Positions 6,357 through 13,911 of a DNA stretch of 14,690 nucleotides are shown one piece after another (the stretch's first letter is position 1; each line of letters begins with the position of its first letter). The DNA is from Candidatus Aenigmatarchaeota archaeon (lineage in GTDB: Archaea > Aenigmatarchaeota > Aenigmatarchaeia > QMZP01). The DNA lies in contig CP070801.1 in assembly GCA_020343575.1 (NCBI GenBank), forward strand, positions 969,388 through 984,077. Direction: 5' to 3'. Under the pieces are notes generated by a model. The model saw only the letters and a program-made list of their open reading frames with translations. It did no database searches and was not told the origin of the DNA. The translations under genes were made by a program, and so were the position numbers.

Positions 6357-8747
6357 TTAAGCAGGGATCTTTCCCTTTATTTCTAATATTATGAAGGTAA
6401 CGATAAAGGCTATAATAACAATAGAAAATATTATCCATGGAATTGGGTATTCACATGGGTCAGGGCAGTCACCTCCACAATCCACTCCATCCTCATTCAG
6501 ATCCCATTCATTATTCTCGCATGTAACTCTGATTATACAATCCTCATCTGTCCGTCCGTCACAGTTATCATCAAGGTCGTTGTAACATATCTCTCCCTCG
6601 GGGTTTGGGTCCACAGCACCGTGACACCGCGTTCCCCACCAGCCATCCTCACAGTACTGAATTCCTGGTCTGCATATTCCTATGTCAGTTCCGCAATCCC
6701 TAGTCTCTCCTTCACTACATCTGCACGCTCTTTCGTCTATCTCATTGTCACAGTCATCATCTATACCGTTACATACCTCTGGTCTAGTGGAGTTTCCATT
6801 GTAACACTGGCACTTCGTCTCAAAAATAGAAGTTCCACTAAGCACGTTATCTATTACACCGTCACAATCATCGTCTGCATACCTTGGGAGCTGTGACAGG
6901 CCCATGTTACAGACCTCTTCCCTGGGAACTCTGGCATCCATGCAGGGCCCCCATTCACCGTCTACGCATGTTCTTTTACCTGGTGTGCAGAACCCTATAT
7001 CACTACCGCATGGTGTTTCGGTTCCATCCACACAACTCCAAATACATCCCTCTGTCTCTGTCTCATTGATTATATCATACATCTCATCCACTACCCCGTC
7101 ACAGTCATCATCCTTTTCATTCAAACAGACCTCATCCAGTTCTCCTATAGAGTACGTTGAGTTGCAAGTAACGTTCAGTCCGTCCTCGGTGCATACACAT
7201 GTTCCGTTGCATACACTACCGTTCCAGTCATTGCATGACATGTTAAGAACACATTCAAACCCCTCTCCGTAAAAATCCTCGTCTATCTCCCCATCACAGT
7301 TGTTGTCTTTGTAGTCACAGATTTCTGAAGCATCTGGGTTTATTGATGCGTCGGTATCGTTGCAGTCTCCCCTCTCTTCACAGTATTCGTCCCCATCCAG
7401 GTCAGCGCACACGTAAAACTGGTAGGATTTGTTTATAATATCAATTCCACCACTGATCAGTTTAACAGAAAGGTTGTGAGAATCGTTTCGAGAAGGGGTT
7501 TCTATGTGATCTGCAAGAGGCACAGTTGTGGTGTAGTTCCGGGTGAAATCCGTTAGGGTGCAGGTTCCTGTGACCGTAAGGGTCTGCTGGTTAAACGTCA
7601 CGTCTATTGCATTGTCAGGATCCTGGTATTCCACAACAGAGTAGGAACTGACTGTTTTGGTGCAGTTGCAGTTTGAACATGGACAGTTTGGATAATTCAG
7701 AGTTAATTCTAACTCGGATGCAGTCCACTGTCTTTGATATGGGTTTGTGTAACTTGCTGGACTACCTATGGTTCCGCTTCTGGTCCATGAACTCGAATTT
7801 ATCTCTGAATAGTCTGTGTATGCACACAACAGAGCCCCGTTAGGTGGTAGGTAAACAACCCAATACGTGGCCTGAGAGTCATAGTCGTATATCGTTATCA
7901 TTCCTATATTACCGTCCCAGTCAACCTGTGGCGGTTGTAAATCCTTTCTCTGGTAATTACCGTTTTTGTATATTCCGCCACCGGGCCATCCTAGTGGACC
8001 CCCAAATGCTCCGTAATTCTGATTAAGGCTCGAGTCATTAAACTTCTCAATCCAGCATTCCCTTGTTGTGTACTGTCCTCCACAACTCGAAACATCGAGT
8101 AGTCTGCTCACCCATCCGCTGCTATGCACATAATAACCCTCATACATACCTCCCCCACAGACCTCCATCATGGCCAACACAACACTCGCTTGGGAAGGAT
8201 CTATTGATGATGCTGGAGTGACAGTCCATGTTGTATTTTCCGGACAGTCATTGGGAACGAGAACTTCTTCGCTTACATTGCGAATTTTTTTCAACCCATC
8301 CATTACATTTACATCATCATCTCCCTGATAGGGTCCCCCCATTTCCTGTATTAGATTCCAAGGGACATCGCAGTTCGCACCCTTATATCCGCTTGCATCC
8401 ACGGAAAACGAAAAGTCCACATCTGGGTATTCCTCCCATGTATTCTGCCCGTTGGCTGTTATGTTGTAGCTGAAAGAATGGGGTTTGTAGCTGTAGGTGG
8501 ATGCCTCCTGGAAGTAGTTCTGAAGGTCTATGGATTCCTCAAGTGTGTTGTTCAGGTAAACCTCTAGTTCCGGGTTCCCTGTAATGAGTTCATCATGCCT
8601 TATGGTTACATTTATATCAAGGCTCTGGTTCGGGGCGTGGTAAAGCTTAGAATCTATTATACCCAGTTCAGCCATACCCGCTACTGTCTGTACCAGAAAG
8701 ATAAGCCCGATTATCAAAAAAGCAAGAGCATGGAGTTTACTGAGCAT
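6357..8747 (-). CDS. Secreted, membrane-anchored MopE-type cysteine-rich surface protein
   Basis: This is probably a cell-surface protein. The 796 residues start with a signal peptide (about 1-24, hydrophobic FLIIGLIFLVQTVAGMA). A large extracellular region follows, then a C-terminal transmembrane helix near 769-789 and a short basic tail (KGKIPA). The N-terminal ~440 residues resemble nothing I can name and include a cysteine cluster, CPCSNCNC (~355-361). Residues ~449-473 carry a calcium-loop style segment (DLDGDEYCEERGDCNDTDAS). Five MopE-like repeats follow, with cores DNNCDGEIDE, DDDCDGVVDE, DDDCDGVIDN, DDDCDNEIDE and DDNCDGRTDE (about 474-737). Two copies of a CGxDIGxCxPG...C module (~580-602, ~685-708) sit between them. 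About 20 N-x-S/T sequons suggest N-glycosylation. MopE repeats are annotated as putative metal-binding; a role in adhesion or metal handling is inference. Confidence 0.85.
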   Translation of the reverse strand: MLSKLHALAFLIIGLIFLVQTVAGMAELGIIDSKLYHAPNQSLDINVTIRHDELITGNPELEVYLNNTLEESIDLQNYFQEASTYSYKPHSFSYNITANGQNTWEEYPDVDFSFSVDASGYKGANCDVPWNLIQEMGGPYQGDDDVNVMDGLKKIRNVSEEVLVPNDCPENTTWTVTPASSIDPSQASVVLAMMEVCGGGMYEGYYVHSSGWVSRLLDVSSCGGQYTTRECWIEKFNDSSLNQNYGAFGGPLGWPGGGIYKNGNYQRKDLQPPQVDWDGNIGMITIYDYDSQATYWVVYLPPNGALLCAYTDYSEINSSSWTRSGTIGSPASYTNPYQRQWTASELELTLNYPNCPCSNCNCTKTVSSYSVVEYQDPDNAIDVTFNQQTLTVTGTCTLTDFTRNYTTTVPLADHIETPSRNDSHNLSVKLISGGIDIINKSYQFYVCADLDGDEYCEERGDCNDTDASINPDASEICDYKDNNCDGEIDEDFYGEGFECVLNMSCNDWNGSVCNGTCVCTEDGLNVTCNSTYSIGELDEVCLNEKDDDCDGVVDEMYDIINETETEGCIWSCVDGTETPCGSDIGFCTPGKRTCVDGEWGPCMDARVPREEVCNMGLSQLPRYADDDCDGVIDNVLSGTSIFETKCQCYNGNSTRPEVCNGIDDDCDNEIDERACRCSEGETRDCGTDIGICRPGIQYCEDGWWGTRCHGAVDPNPEGEICYNDLDDNCDGRTDEDCIIRVTCENNEWDLNEDGVDCGGDCPDPCEYPIPWIIFSIVIIAFIVTFIILEIKGKIPA

Positions 8748-8769
8748 AATTATAATTTTGTTTTACTGG

Positions 8770-8778
8770 TATTTATTT
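8770..8778 (-). promoter_or_regulatory. TATA box of the MopE-type gene
   Basis: Minus-strand AAATAAATA is centred about 27 bp before the ATG at 8747. This matches the canonical archaeal position for a leaderless start and supports the chosen signal-peptide start. Confidence 0.5.
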
Positions 8779-8847
8779 GCTCAAGGAAGCAATTAAGGTT
8801 TTTAAATTCACGTAGTTAATATAATCAGGTTTGATAACTTACGTTCA

Positions 8848-8870
8848 AAAATATAACAGTGTTATATTTT
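8848..8870. repeat. Perfect 10-bp inverted repeat over the lhr TATA box
   Basis: The arms AAAATATAAC (8848-8857) and GTTATATTTT (8861-8870) are perfectly complementary around the spacer AGT. The left arm contains the presumed TATA box of lhr, and the right arm abuts the GGTGG site. It could be a transcription-factor operator blocking TBP. Confidence 0.6.
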
Positions 8871-8875
8871 GGTGG
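8851..8875 (+). promoter_or_regulatory. lhr promoter: TATA element and GGTGG site
   Basis: ATATAA (8851-8856) is centred about 27 bp before the ATG at 8880, and GGTGG (8871-8875) lies 4 nt before it. Both favour ATG 8880 over the in-frame GTG at 8859, which would lie inside the inverted repeat spacer and upstream of the predicted transcript start. Confidence 0.55.
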
Positions 8876-8879
8876 AAAA

Positions 8880-11747
8880 ATGAAAGAAAGGGATGGGAAC
8901 GTATTCGAGCTACTGGAGCCGGAACTGAAAAAACTAGTGAGAAGACGGTTCAAGGAACCCACACCAATCCAGAAGGAAGTGATACCTCTAGCGCTACAGA
9001 GGAAAAACCTCCTGACCATATCCGAGACCGGCTCAGGAAAAACAGAGGCCTGCCTGCTCCCGATATTTGACCTGTGGCTCAAGGATAAACCAGATTCTAT
9101 TTCGATTCTCTACATAACCCCGCTTAAGAGTCTTAACAGAGACCTTCTGAAAAGGATATTGTGGTGGTCCAAGGAACTGGATTTCGATGTTTCTGTCAGG
9201 CATGGGGACACGAGCACGTACGAGAGGAAGATGCAGTCTGAGAATCCACCTGACATGCTCATCTCCACACCAGAAACCCTGCAGGCTGTCCTCACTGGAA
9301 AGATAATGAGGGGCCACCTCAAGAATGTAAGATATATAGTAATAGATGAGGTCCACGAGCTCGTTCCCAACAAGAGGGGCCTGCAGCTGACTATTGGTCT
9401 GGAAAGATTGAAGGAACTGGTAAGGGGTTTAGGAAACCCGGATCCCCAGGTTATAACCTTGTCAGCGACTGTGGGTTCTCCAGAAAGGATTGTTGAATTC
9501 TTCTCACTTTCCTCAAGGGAACACAGTGTTGTAAATGTGGTCAAGACCAAGAAAACCGACATCAGGGTCGAGTGCCCAAAACCTGTTAGGGATGACCTAC
9601 AGTACGCATCAAAGATGTTTACCAGTCCGCAGATTGCAGCAAGACTGAAGAGGATCCAGGAACTGATAAAACAGAAAAAATCCGTTCTGACATTCACCAA
9701 CACAAGAGAATTCGCAGAGATACTTTCCTCCAGGATGAAAACACTTGATGAGAAGCTGTTGATAGAAACCCACCATTCTTCCCTCTCCAAGGATGTCAGG
9801 ATTCATGCTGAGAAGGGTTTCAAAGATGGGAAAATCAAAACCCTGATATGCACATCAAGCCTTGAGCTTGGAATAGATATAGGACTCATAGATTTCGTAA
9901 TCCAATACCAGTCTCCAAGGCAGGTTGTGAAATTCCTGCAGAGGATAGGGAGATCCGGTCACACACTGGACAGGATATCAGACGGTGTGATAATCTCCGG
10001 TGAGCCAGATGACTGCTTTGAATCCTCAATAATCGCAGATCACGCCCTGAAGGGAAAAATAGAACCGACCCTTGTTTATAGAAAGGCGTGGGATGTTCTG
10101 GCTCATCAGATAGTTGGTCTATCCCTTGAGGAGTACAAGATTCCGCTTGATAGAGCTTATTCGATAATAAAGAAAGCGAATCCCTACAAAGACCTGAAAA
10201 GGGAGGAGTTTCTGGATATCTGCAACCTGATGCAAAAACTCGGCTGTATCTGGGTGGGATCCAAGTTCGACGACAATGTTCCCCTGCGAAGGCGAAGGAA
10301 AGCGTTCGAGTACTACTACAGGAATCTCTCCACCATTCCTGATGTCAAGAACTACCAGATACACGATGTTGTGTCAGACAAAGATGTGGGAACTCTTGAT
10401 GCGGAGTTTGTAGCTCTTCACGGAAACCCGGAAACCTCATTCATCTGCAAGGGACAAGCCTGGAGGATTTTGGATGTGAGGAATGACAAGATATACGTTG
10501 AACCAATGTCCGGAATAGAGGCCGCAGTACCTGCATGGGAGGGGGAACTGATTCCAGTTCCCTACGAGGTCGCGCAGGGTGTTGGAAAACTCAGGAAAGA
10601 AATCGCAGATATGATTGAAGATAAGAAAAACAGATCAGAGATTATCTCTCGCCTGACAAAGAATTATCCCATCACTCTGGGGGTTGCTGATACGCTTTTC
10701 AAAACTGTCCTGAGACAGAAGAGATGGGGAATGGTTCCAGACGATAAAAGAATTCTTATCGAACACAGTCCGGATGAGGATGGGGCATGGGTTGTTATTC
10801 ACTCCTGCTGGGGTTCCCTTGTTAATGATACAATAGGCAGGGTTCTCTCATCACTTTTGATAAGCAAACTCGGTTCGATTGGACTTCAGGTAGACCCCTA
10901 CAGAATCATAATAAGACTTCAGGACGAACTGGACTGGAAGGAGGCAATAGATACGTTTCGAAACCTGAAATCCAAGGAAGTCAGACCCCTGCTTAACATG
11001 TCCCTGCCGAACTCGGAGCTTTTCATATGGAGATTCATCCACGTCTGCCAGAGATTCGGAATCATCTCAAGGGACGCTGAGTATGGCAAGGGTTACATAA
11101 AGAAGATAGCAGAAGTTTATACGAACACGCCTCCTCACAGGGAGGCCCTGAATGAAATAGAGCAGGAGAAGCTTGATGTAGAGAGAGCGAAGGAAGTTCT
11201 GGATAAGATGAAATCCAAGGAAATTAGGATTGAAACAAGACCCGGGCTTTCCCCGCTAGCTGAACTCGCCCTGAAGAGGAGTTTTGAGATAATCGCTCCT
11301 TCCAGGCCCGAAAAGGAGATATTCAGGGTTTTCAAGCGCAGGTTGATGGAAACCAAGATTGGTCTGGCTTGCACACAGTGTGGATGGGCAACCATAAACA
11401 CTGTCAAGGATTTGAAGGATCCTGTACACTGTCCTCTTTGCTACGCAGGTATGGTGGCTATTGTTCCCTACAGATATGTTATCCAGGCGCAGGAACTTGT
11501 CAAAAAGAAAAAAGCAGGTAAAGAGTTATCAGAAGAAGAGGAGAAGTGGTTCAACCACATGCTCAACACAGCAAGCCTTGTGGTGGCATCAGGGAAGGAT
11601 GCGGCCCTGGTTCTGGCTGGAAGAGGTGTTGGCCCAAAGACAGCAGGGAGAGTCCTGGCAAAGATGAAGAAGGATGAAGAGCTTCTTAGGGAAATACTTC
11701 GCGCAGAAAGAAACTATGTAAAGAACAGAAGGTTTTGGAAGGATTAA
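8880..11747 (+). CDS. lhr: Lhr-family superfamily 2 helicase (aLhr2-like)
   Basis: This is an ATP-dependent 3'-5' helicase of the Lhr family, thought to act on DNA/RNA during repair or RNA processing. The 955-residue protein has a Q-motif (TPIQKEVIPLAL), Walker A SETGSGKTEA (about 48-57), Walker B VIDEVHEL (DEVH ~156-159), motif III LSATVG (~194-199) and motif VI QRIGRSGH (~354-361). A winged-helix and beta-barrel Lhr core follows, including VVIHSCWGSLVNDTIGRVLS. The C-terminal part holds a four-cysteine zinc finger (CTQC at ~831-834, CPLC at ~851-854) and a hairpin-like GRGVGPKTAGRVL (~913-925), both known from archaeal Lhr proteins. All catalytic motifs look intact. The start at ATG 8880 is chosen from TATA and ribosome-site spacing; a GTG at 8859 would add 7 residues. 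It ends one base from a convergent phosphoesterase gene. Confidence 0.94.
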   Translation: MKERDGNVFELLEPELKKLVRRRFKEPTPIQKEVIPLALQRKNLLTISETGSGKTEACLLPIFDLWLKDKPDSISILYITPLKSLNRDLLKRILWWSKELDFDVSVRHGDTSTYERKMQSENPPDMLISTPETLQAVLTGKIMRGHLKNVRYIVIDEVHELVPNKRGLQLTIGLERLKELVRGLGNPDPQVITLSATVGSPERIVEFFSLSSREHSVVNVVKTKKTDIRVECPKPVRDDLQYASKMFTSPQIAARLKRIQELIKQKKSVLTFTNTREFAEILSSRMKTLDEKLLIETHHSSLSKDVRIHAEKGFKDGKIKTLICTSSLELGIDIGLIDFVIQYQSPRQVVKFLQRIGRSGHTLDRISDGVIISGEPDDCFESSIIADHALKGKIEPTLVYRKAWDVLAHQIVGLSLEEYKIPLDRAYSIIKKANPYKDLKREEFLDICNLMQKLGCIWVGSKFDDNVPLRRRRKAFEYYYRNLSTIPDVKNYQIHDVVSDKDVGTLDAEFVALHGNPETSFICKGQAWRILDVRNDKIYVEPMSGIEAAVPAWEGELIPVPYEVAQGVGKLRKEIADMIEDKKNRSEIISRLTKNYPITLGVADTLFKTVLRQKRWGMVPDDKRILIEHSPDEDGAWVVIHSCWGSLVNDTIGRVLSSLLISKLGSIGLQVDPYRIIIRLQDELDWKEAIDTFRNLKSKEVRPLLNMSLPNSELFIWRFIHVCQRFGIISRDAEYGKGYIKKIAEVYTNTPPHREALNEIEQEKLDVERAKEVLDKMKSKEIRIETRPGLSPLAELALKRSFEIIAPSRPEKEIFRVFKRRLMETKIGLACTQCGWATINTVKDLKDPVHCPLCYAGMVAIVPYRYVIQAQELVKKKKAGKELSEEEEKWFNHMLNTASLVVASGKDAALVLAGRGVGPKTAGRVLAKMKKDEELLREILRAERNYVKNRRFWKD

Positions 11748-11748
11748 A

Positions 11749-12507
11749 TTATAGTTTACCTAATTTCCCCAAGAAAGTTCCGTCAAGCATATACACTCTC
11801 GCTGTTCTTTTCTTGGAAATTCTGAATATGGGGCTGGGGCCCTCGATGAAATATCTTCTGACTTCCCTTGCCCTTTTGTTCATTGGTATCAGTCCCGCGA
11901 ATTCATTGAAGGGTGGCACAAGTATAAGTTCTGGGGGGCTGCCTGAAAACCCCCTGTACTGCTTTGGGAGTTTTTTCTTGTCAATCTCTGCCCTCACCCA
12001 CACTGGATCAATCCACCTGTATCCGAGCTTGTCACTGAACTCGATTGAGGCATGGTTGTGACCTATCACAATGTGTTCCGCATCTATGAATTCCTTGTCT
12101 GGCCAGGCGTGTCCGTGGCAGAGCCATGTCTTCCCAAGCATGAACCCGGTGCTTGGGTGAAGGATGACTCTCTCAGGCAGAAGGTTTTTTATTCTGTCGT
12201 CATGGTTACCAGGCGTCACCTCAACCTCGGTTTTCTCCAAGAGACGCTGGAAAAACAAGGGAATCTCTCTCTCCTCCTGGAAGCTGGTTCCAGGAACCTT
12301 GTGTTTGATGTCCCCTATTATAATGAGCCTCTTTGCCTTGGTCTTGTTGAGAAGTTTCTCTATTCTTTCCAACAGTTTCCCTGATTGTGAGGGAACCTTT
12401 ATCCCTTCTTTTTTGTAGCGGTGCTCAATCCCTATGTGCAAATCAGCTATCACTAATGTTTTTCCTGAAAGGATTGCTGGTTCACCTGTGATAAATTTTA
12501 ATTGCAT
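11749..12507 (-). CDS. Archaeal SbcD-related metallophosphoesterase
   Basis: This is a calcineurin-like metal-dependent phosphoesterase of the archaeal family sometimes called SbcD-related (TIGR00024-like). Related bacterial proteins (PdeM) often occur beside Lhr-type helicases. In the 252-residue form, metal ligands are visible in ADLHIG (D22, H24), GDIKH (D66), TPGNHDD (N101, H102, D103), CHGH (H131, H133) and GHNH (H150, H152). The set is complete, so activity is expected. The C-terminal ~60 residues after the GHNH motif contain PPELILVPPFNEFAG, a typical closing of this family. I chose ATG 12507 (MQLKFITG) because TATA-like ATATAAAAA (12527-12535) lies ~24 bp upstream. A TTG at 12516 would add three residues. 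It faces lhr tail to tail with a 1-bp gap. The natural substrate is not established for the family. Confidence 0.88.
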   Translation of the reverse strand: MQLKFITGEPAILSGKTLVIADLHIGIEHRYKKEGIKVPSQSGKLLERIEKLLNKTKAKRLIIIGDIKHKVPGTSFQEEREIPLFFQRLLEKTEVEVTPGNHDDRIKNLLPERVILHPSTGFMLGKTWLCHGHAWPDKEFIDAEHIVIGHNHASIEFSDKLGYRWIDPVWVRAEIDKKKLPKQYRGFSGSPPELILVPPFNEFAGLIPMNKRAREVRRYFIEGPSPIFRISKKRTARVYMLDGTFLGKLGKL

Positions 12508-12526
12508 AATTAACAATCACAAATCA

Positions 12527-12535
12527 TTTTTATAT
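12527..12535 (-). promoter_or_regulatory. TATA-like element of the phosphoesterase gene
   Basis: Minus-strand ATATAAAAA lies in the 33-bp gap after the membrane-protein gene, centred about 24 bp before ATG 12507. The phosphoesterase can thus be transcribed separately from the genes upstream of it. Confidence 0.4.
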
Positions 12536-12540
12536 TGTTT

Positions 12541-12978
12541 TTACGTTGGGAACAACCAGCTTACCAATGGTTGGACTCCTATTGTTATTCCTATTGCTGC
12601 GAGAACTAGCCCTATCACTAAACCCAGAATGAGACTAACCACTGCTGTCAAAACCCACCACACGAACCCGACCTTCAGAGAATTCTTCAGGCTTTCAGGA
12701 TAGATCATGTATATAAGAACCACATCTATCGCGAAGTAGAGTGGGAACATCCAAATTTCAATCCCTATGGGAACGAAGAATTCAACCACAAGGCTTACAA
12801 AAGCTGTGATAAAGGTTATAAATAGTGCATATTCGTAGTTGGTTTTCTTGAACTTGAACTTCTTTGTTAGAAACCACAGAATAAGAGAATTGAATATCAA
12901 GGTAAATATAAACATGATTATTACATACCACATCCCAAACAATTGGGAAACGGTCAAACTCAGCTCTTTCAACGCCAT
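12541..12978 (-). CDS. Small four-helix membrane protein (145 aa), function unknown
   Basis: I do not recognise the family. The protein is almost wholly hydrophobic, with four probable transmembrane segments near residues 12-38, 49-69, 70-92 and 102-142 (the last long enough for two short helices). A lysine-rich loop (TKKFKFKKTNYEY, ~38-50) lies after the first helix, and by the positive-inside rule it should be cytoplasmic. There is no signal peptidase site and no conserved catalytic motif that I can see. The ATG at 12978 is set by a clear GGTGG ribosome site at 12983-12987, four bases upstream. The gene starts 11 bp after the stop of the R15P-isomerase-like gene, so the two are very likely co-transcribed and translated by reinitiation. 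A functional link to nucleotide or sugar-phosphate metabolism is not supported by anything beyond this pairing. Confidence 0.82.
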   Translation of the reverse strand: MALKELSLTVSQLFGMWYVIIMFIFTLIFNSLILWFLTKKFKFKKTNYEYALFITFITAFVSLVVEFFVPIGIEIWMFPLYFAIDVVLIYMIYPESLKNSLKVGFVWWVLTAVVSLILGLVIGLVLAAIGITIGVQPLVSWLFPT

Positions 12979-12982
12979 TTAT

Positions 12983-12987
12983 CCACC
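12983..12987 (-). promoter_or_regulatory. GGTGG ribosome-binding site of the membrane-protein gene
   Basis: Minus-strand GGTGG lies 4 nt before ATG 12978, and the upstream gene stops at 12990. It marks an internal operon gene, in contrast to the apparently leaderless genes around it. Confidence 0.6.
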
Positions 12988-12989
12988 TA

Positions 12990-13880
12990 TCAATCTACCC
13001 TCTCTCTCAAAACCTCTGGTCTCATTATTCCCTTCTCTGTTATAAGGGCGTGTATGTAATCAGCAGGAGTCACGTCAAAAGCTGGGTTTATTATCTTTGC
13101 CCTTGGAAGCTTTTTTGGGTCTATAATCTCCTTCGCTTCTCTCATCTCAATGGGTTCTGGAACCCCCATGATGGTCTGCGGGTCGAACTTGAGGGTTTCG
13201 CCTGCAACAAATAAGGGAACACCAAACTTCTCTGCAACCAAGGCAAGGGGGAAGGTTCCAATTTTGTTCACTATTGAACCATCCGCCAGTATTGCATCAC
13301 ACCCGACCAGAACCTTGTTGGTCTCCTTCATGAACCATCCCATTGCAGAATCAACACAATAAACAACCTTGATCCCTGCCTTTGTCAAATCCTTCGCTGT
13401 AAGCATTCCCTGCAGTCTTGGCCTGGACTCTGTGACTATGACCTCGAACCTCTTACCCTGCTTTTTCGCTTCAAGAAATATAGCAACAACATCGTGTGAA
13501 TGGCAGTGAGTCATGATTTTGTCACCACTCTCTATCTGACCTGCCCCAATCTCAGCGATTTTTATCAGTGCCTCGTCTATCTTCCGCAGCTCCTCGTTGC
13601 AAATGTTCACTGTAACTTCTTTCACATTCTCTCCACCGTATTCGTTCAACCGCAGGAGGACGTTCTTCATAACGTTCCTCAGCATTGGTTCTGTTGCCCT
13701 TGTCTTTGTCAAAACCATTGCAAGGCTTTTAATCTCCCTCATAAATTCCTTTCTATTCCTGGCCTTAGAGTTCTTCGCTGTCAGAATAAAGCATTCCAAT
13801 CCTGATTTCGCAACCTCCCTTTCACCCTGAATCTTCATTGATTTGATATCCTTGATTATCCTGGAAACCTTGGGAATCAT
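12990..13880 (-). CDS. Ribose-1,5-bisphosphate isomerase-like protein (eIF2B alpha/beta/delta family)
   Basis: This 296-residue protein belongs to the eIF2B-related family that includes archaeal ribose-1,5-bisphosphate isomerase (R15Pi), which makes ribulose-1,5-bisphosphate in the archaeal AMP-degradation pathway feeding form III RuBisCO. An N-terminal helical domain (~1-110) precedes the Rossmann-like domain. C126 in THCHSHDVV and D195 in VGCDAILADGS are 69 residues apart, the same spacing as the catalytic Cys133/Asp202 that I recall for the Thermococcus enzyme. Other signatures are TESRPRLQG (~150-158), ADGSIVNKIGT (~199-209) and NPAFDVTPADYIHALITEKG near the end. The catalytic pair argues for the isomerase over a true translation factor or methylthioribose-1-phosphate isomerase, although old annotations use the eIF2B name. 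RuBisCO and AMP phosphorylase are not in the window. ATG 13880 has a TATA element 27 bp upstream. It leads an operon with the membrane protein. Confidence 0.87.
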   Translation of the reverse strand: MIPKVSRIIKDIKSMKIQGEREVAKSGLECFILTAKNSKARNRKEFMREIKSLAMVLTKTRATEPMLRNVMKNVLLRLNEYGGENVKEVTVNICNEELRKIDEALIKIAEIGAGQIESGDKIMTHCHSHDVVAIFLEAKKQGKRFEVIVTESRPRLQGMLTAKDLTKAGIKVVYCVDSAMGWFMKETNKVLVGCDAILADGSIVNKIGTFPLALVAEKFGVPLFVAGETLKFDPQTIMGVPEPIEMREAKEIIDPKKLPRAKIINPAFDVTPADYIHALITEKGIMRPEVLRERVD

Positions 13881-13902
13881 ATAGTATATTATTGATGTGT
13901 AT

Positions 13903-13911
13903 ATTATATAA
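13903..13911 (-). promoter_or_regulatory. TATA box of the R15P-isomerase-like gene
   Basis: Minus-strand TTATATAAT is centred about 27 bp before ATG 13880 and overlaps the stop codon of the upstream PP-loop gene. The isomerase-like gene therefore has its own probably leaderless transcript despite the 23-bp gap. Confidence 0.5.

Noticed and set aside
6621..7272. Plus-strand open frames opposite the MopE-type repeats
   Set aside because: They are antisense to the repeated acidic, cysteine-rich coding region; the repeated DNA keeps shadow frames open. No signals or domains are seen.
6810..7420. Tandem-repeat DNA or CRISPR-like array
   Set aside because: The repetition is at the protein level (MopE-type modules with varied spacing and diverged codons), not identical DNA repeats with uniform spacers.
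8859..8880. GTG at 8859 as the start of lhr
   Set aside because: It falls within the spacer of the inverted repeat and upstream of the predicted transcript start, while ATG 8880 has both a GGTGG site and correct TATA spacing.
9110..9790. 226-codon open frame on the minus strand inside lhr
   Set aside because: It lies opposite the helicase motor domain with all motifs intact on the plus strand. The antisense product has no recognisable domain and no promoter or ribosome site stands out.
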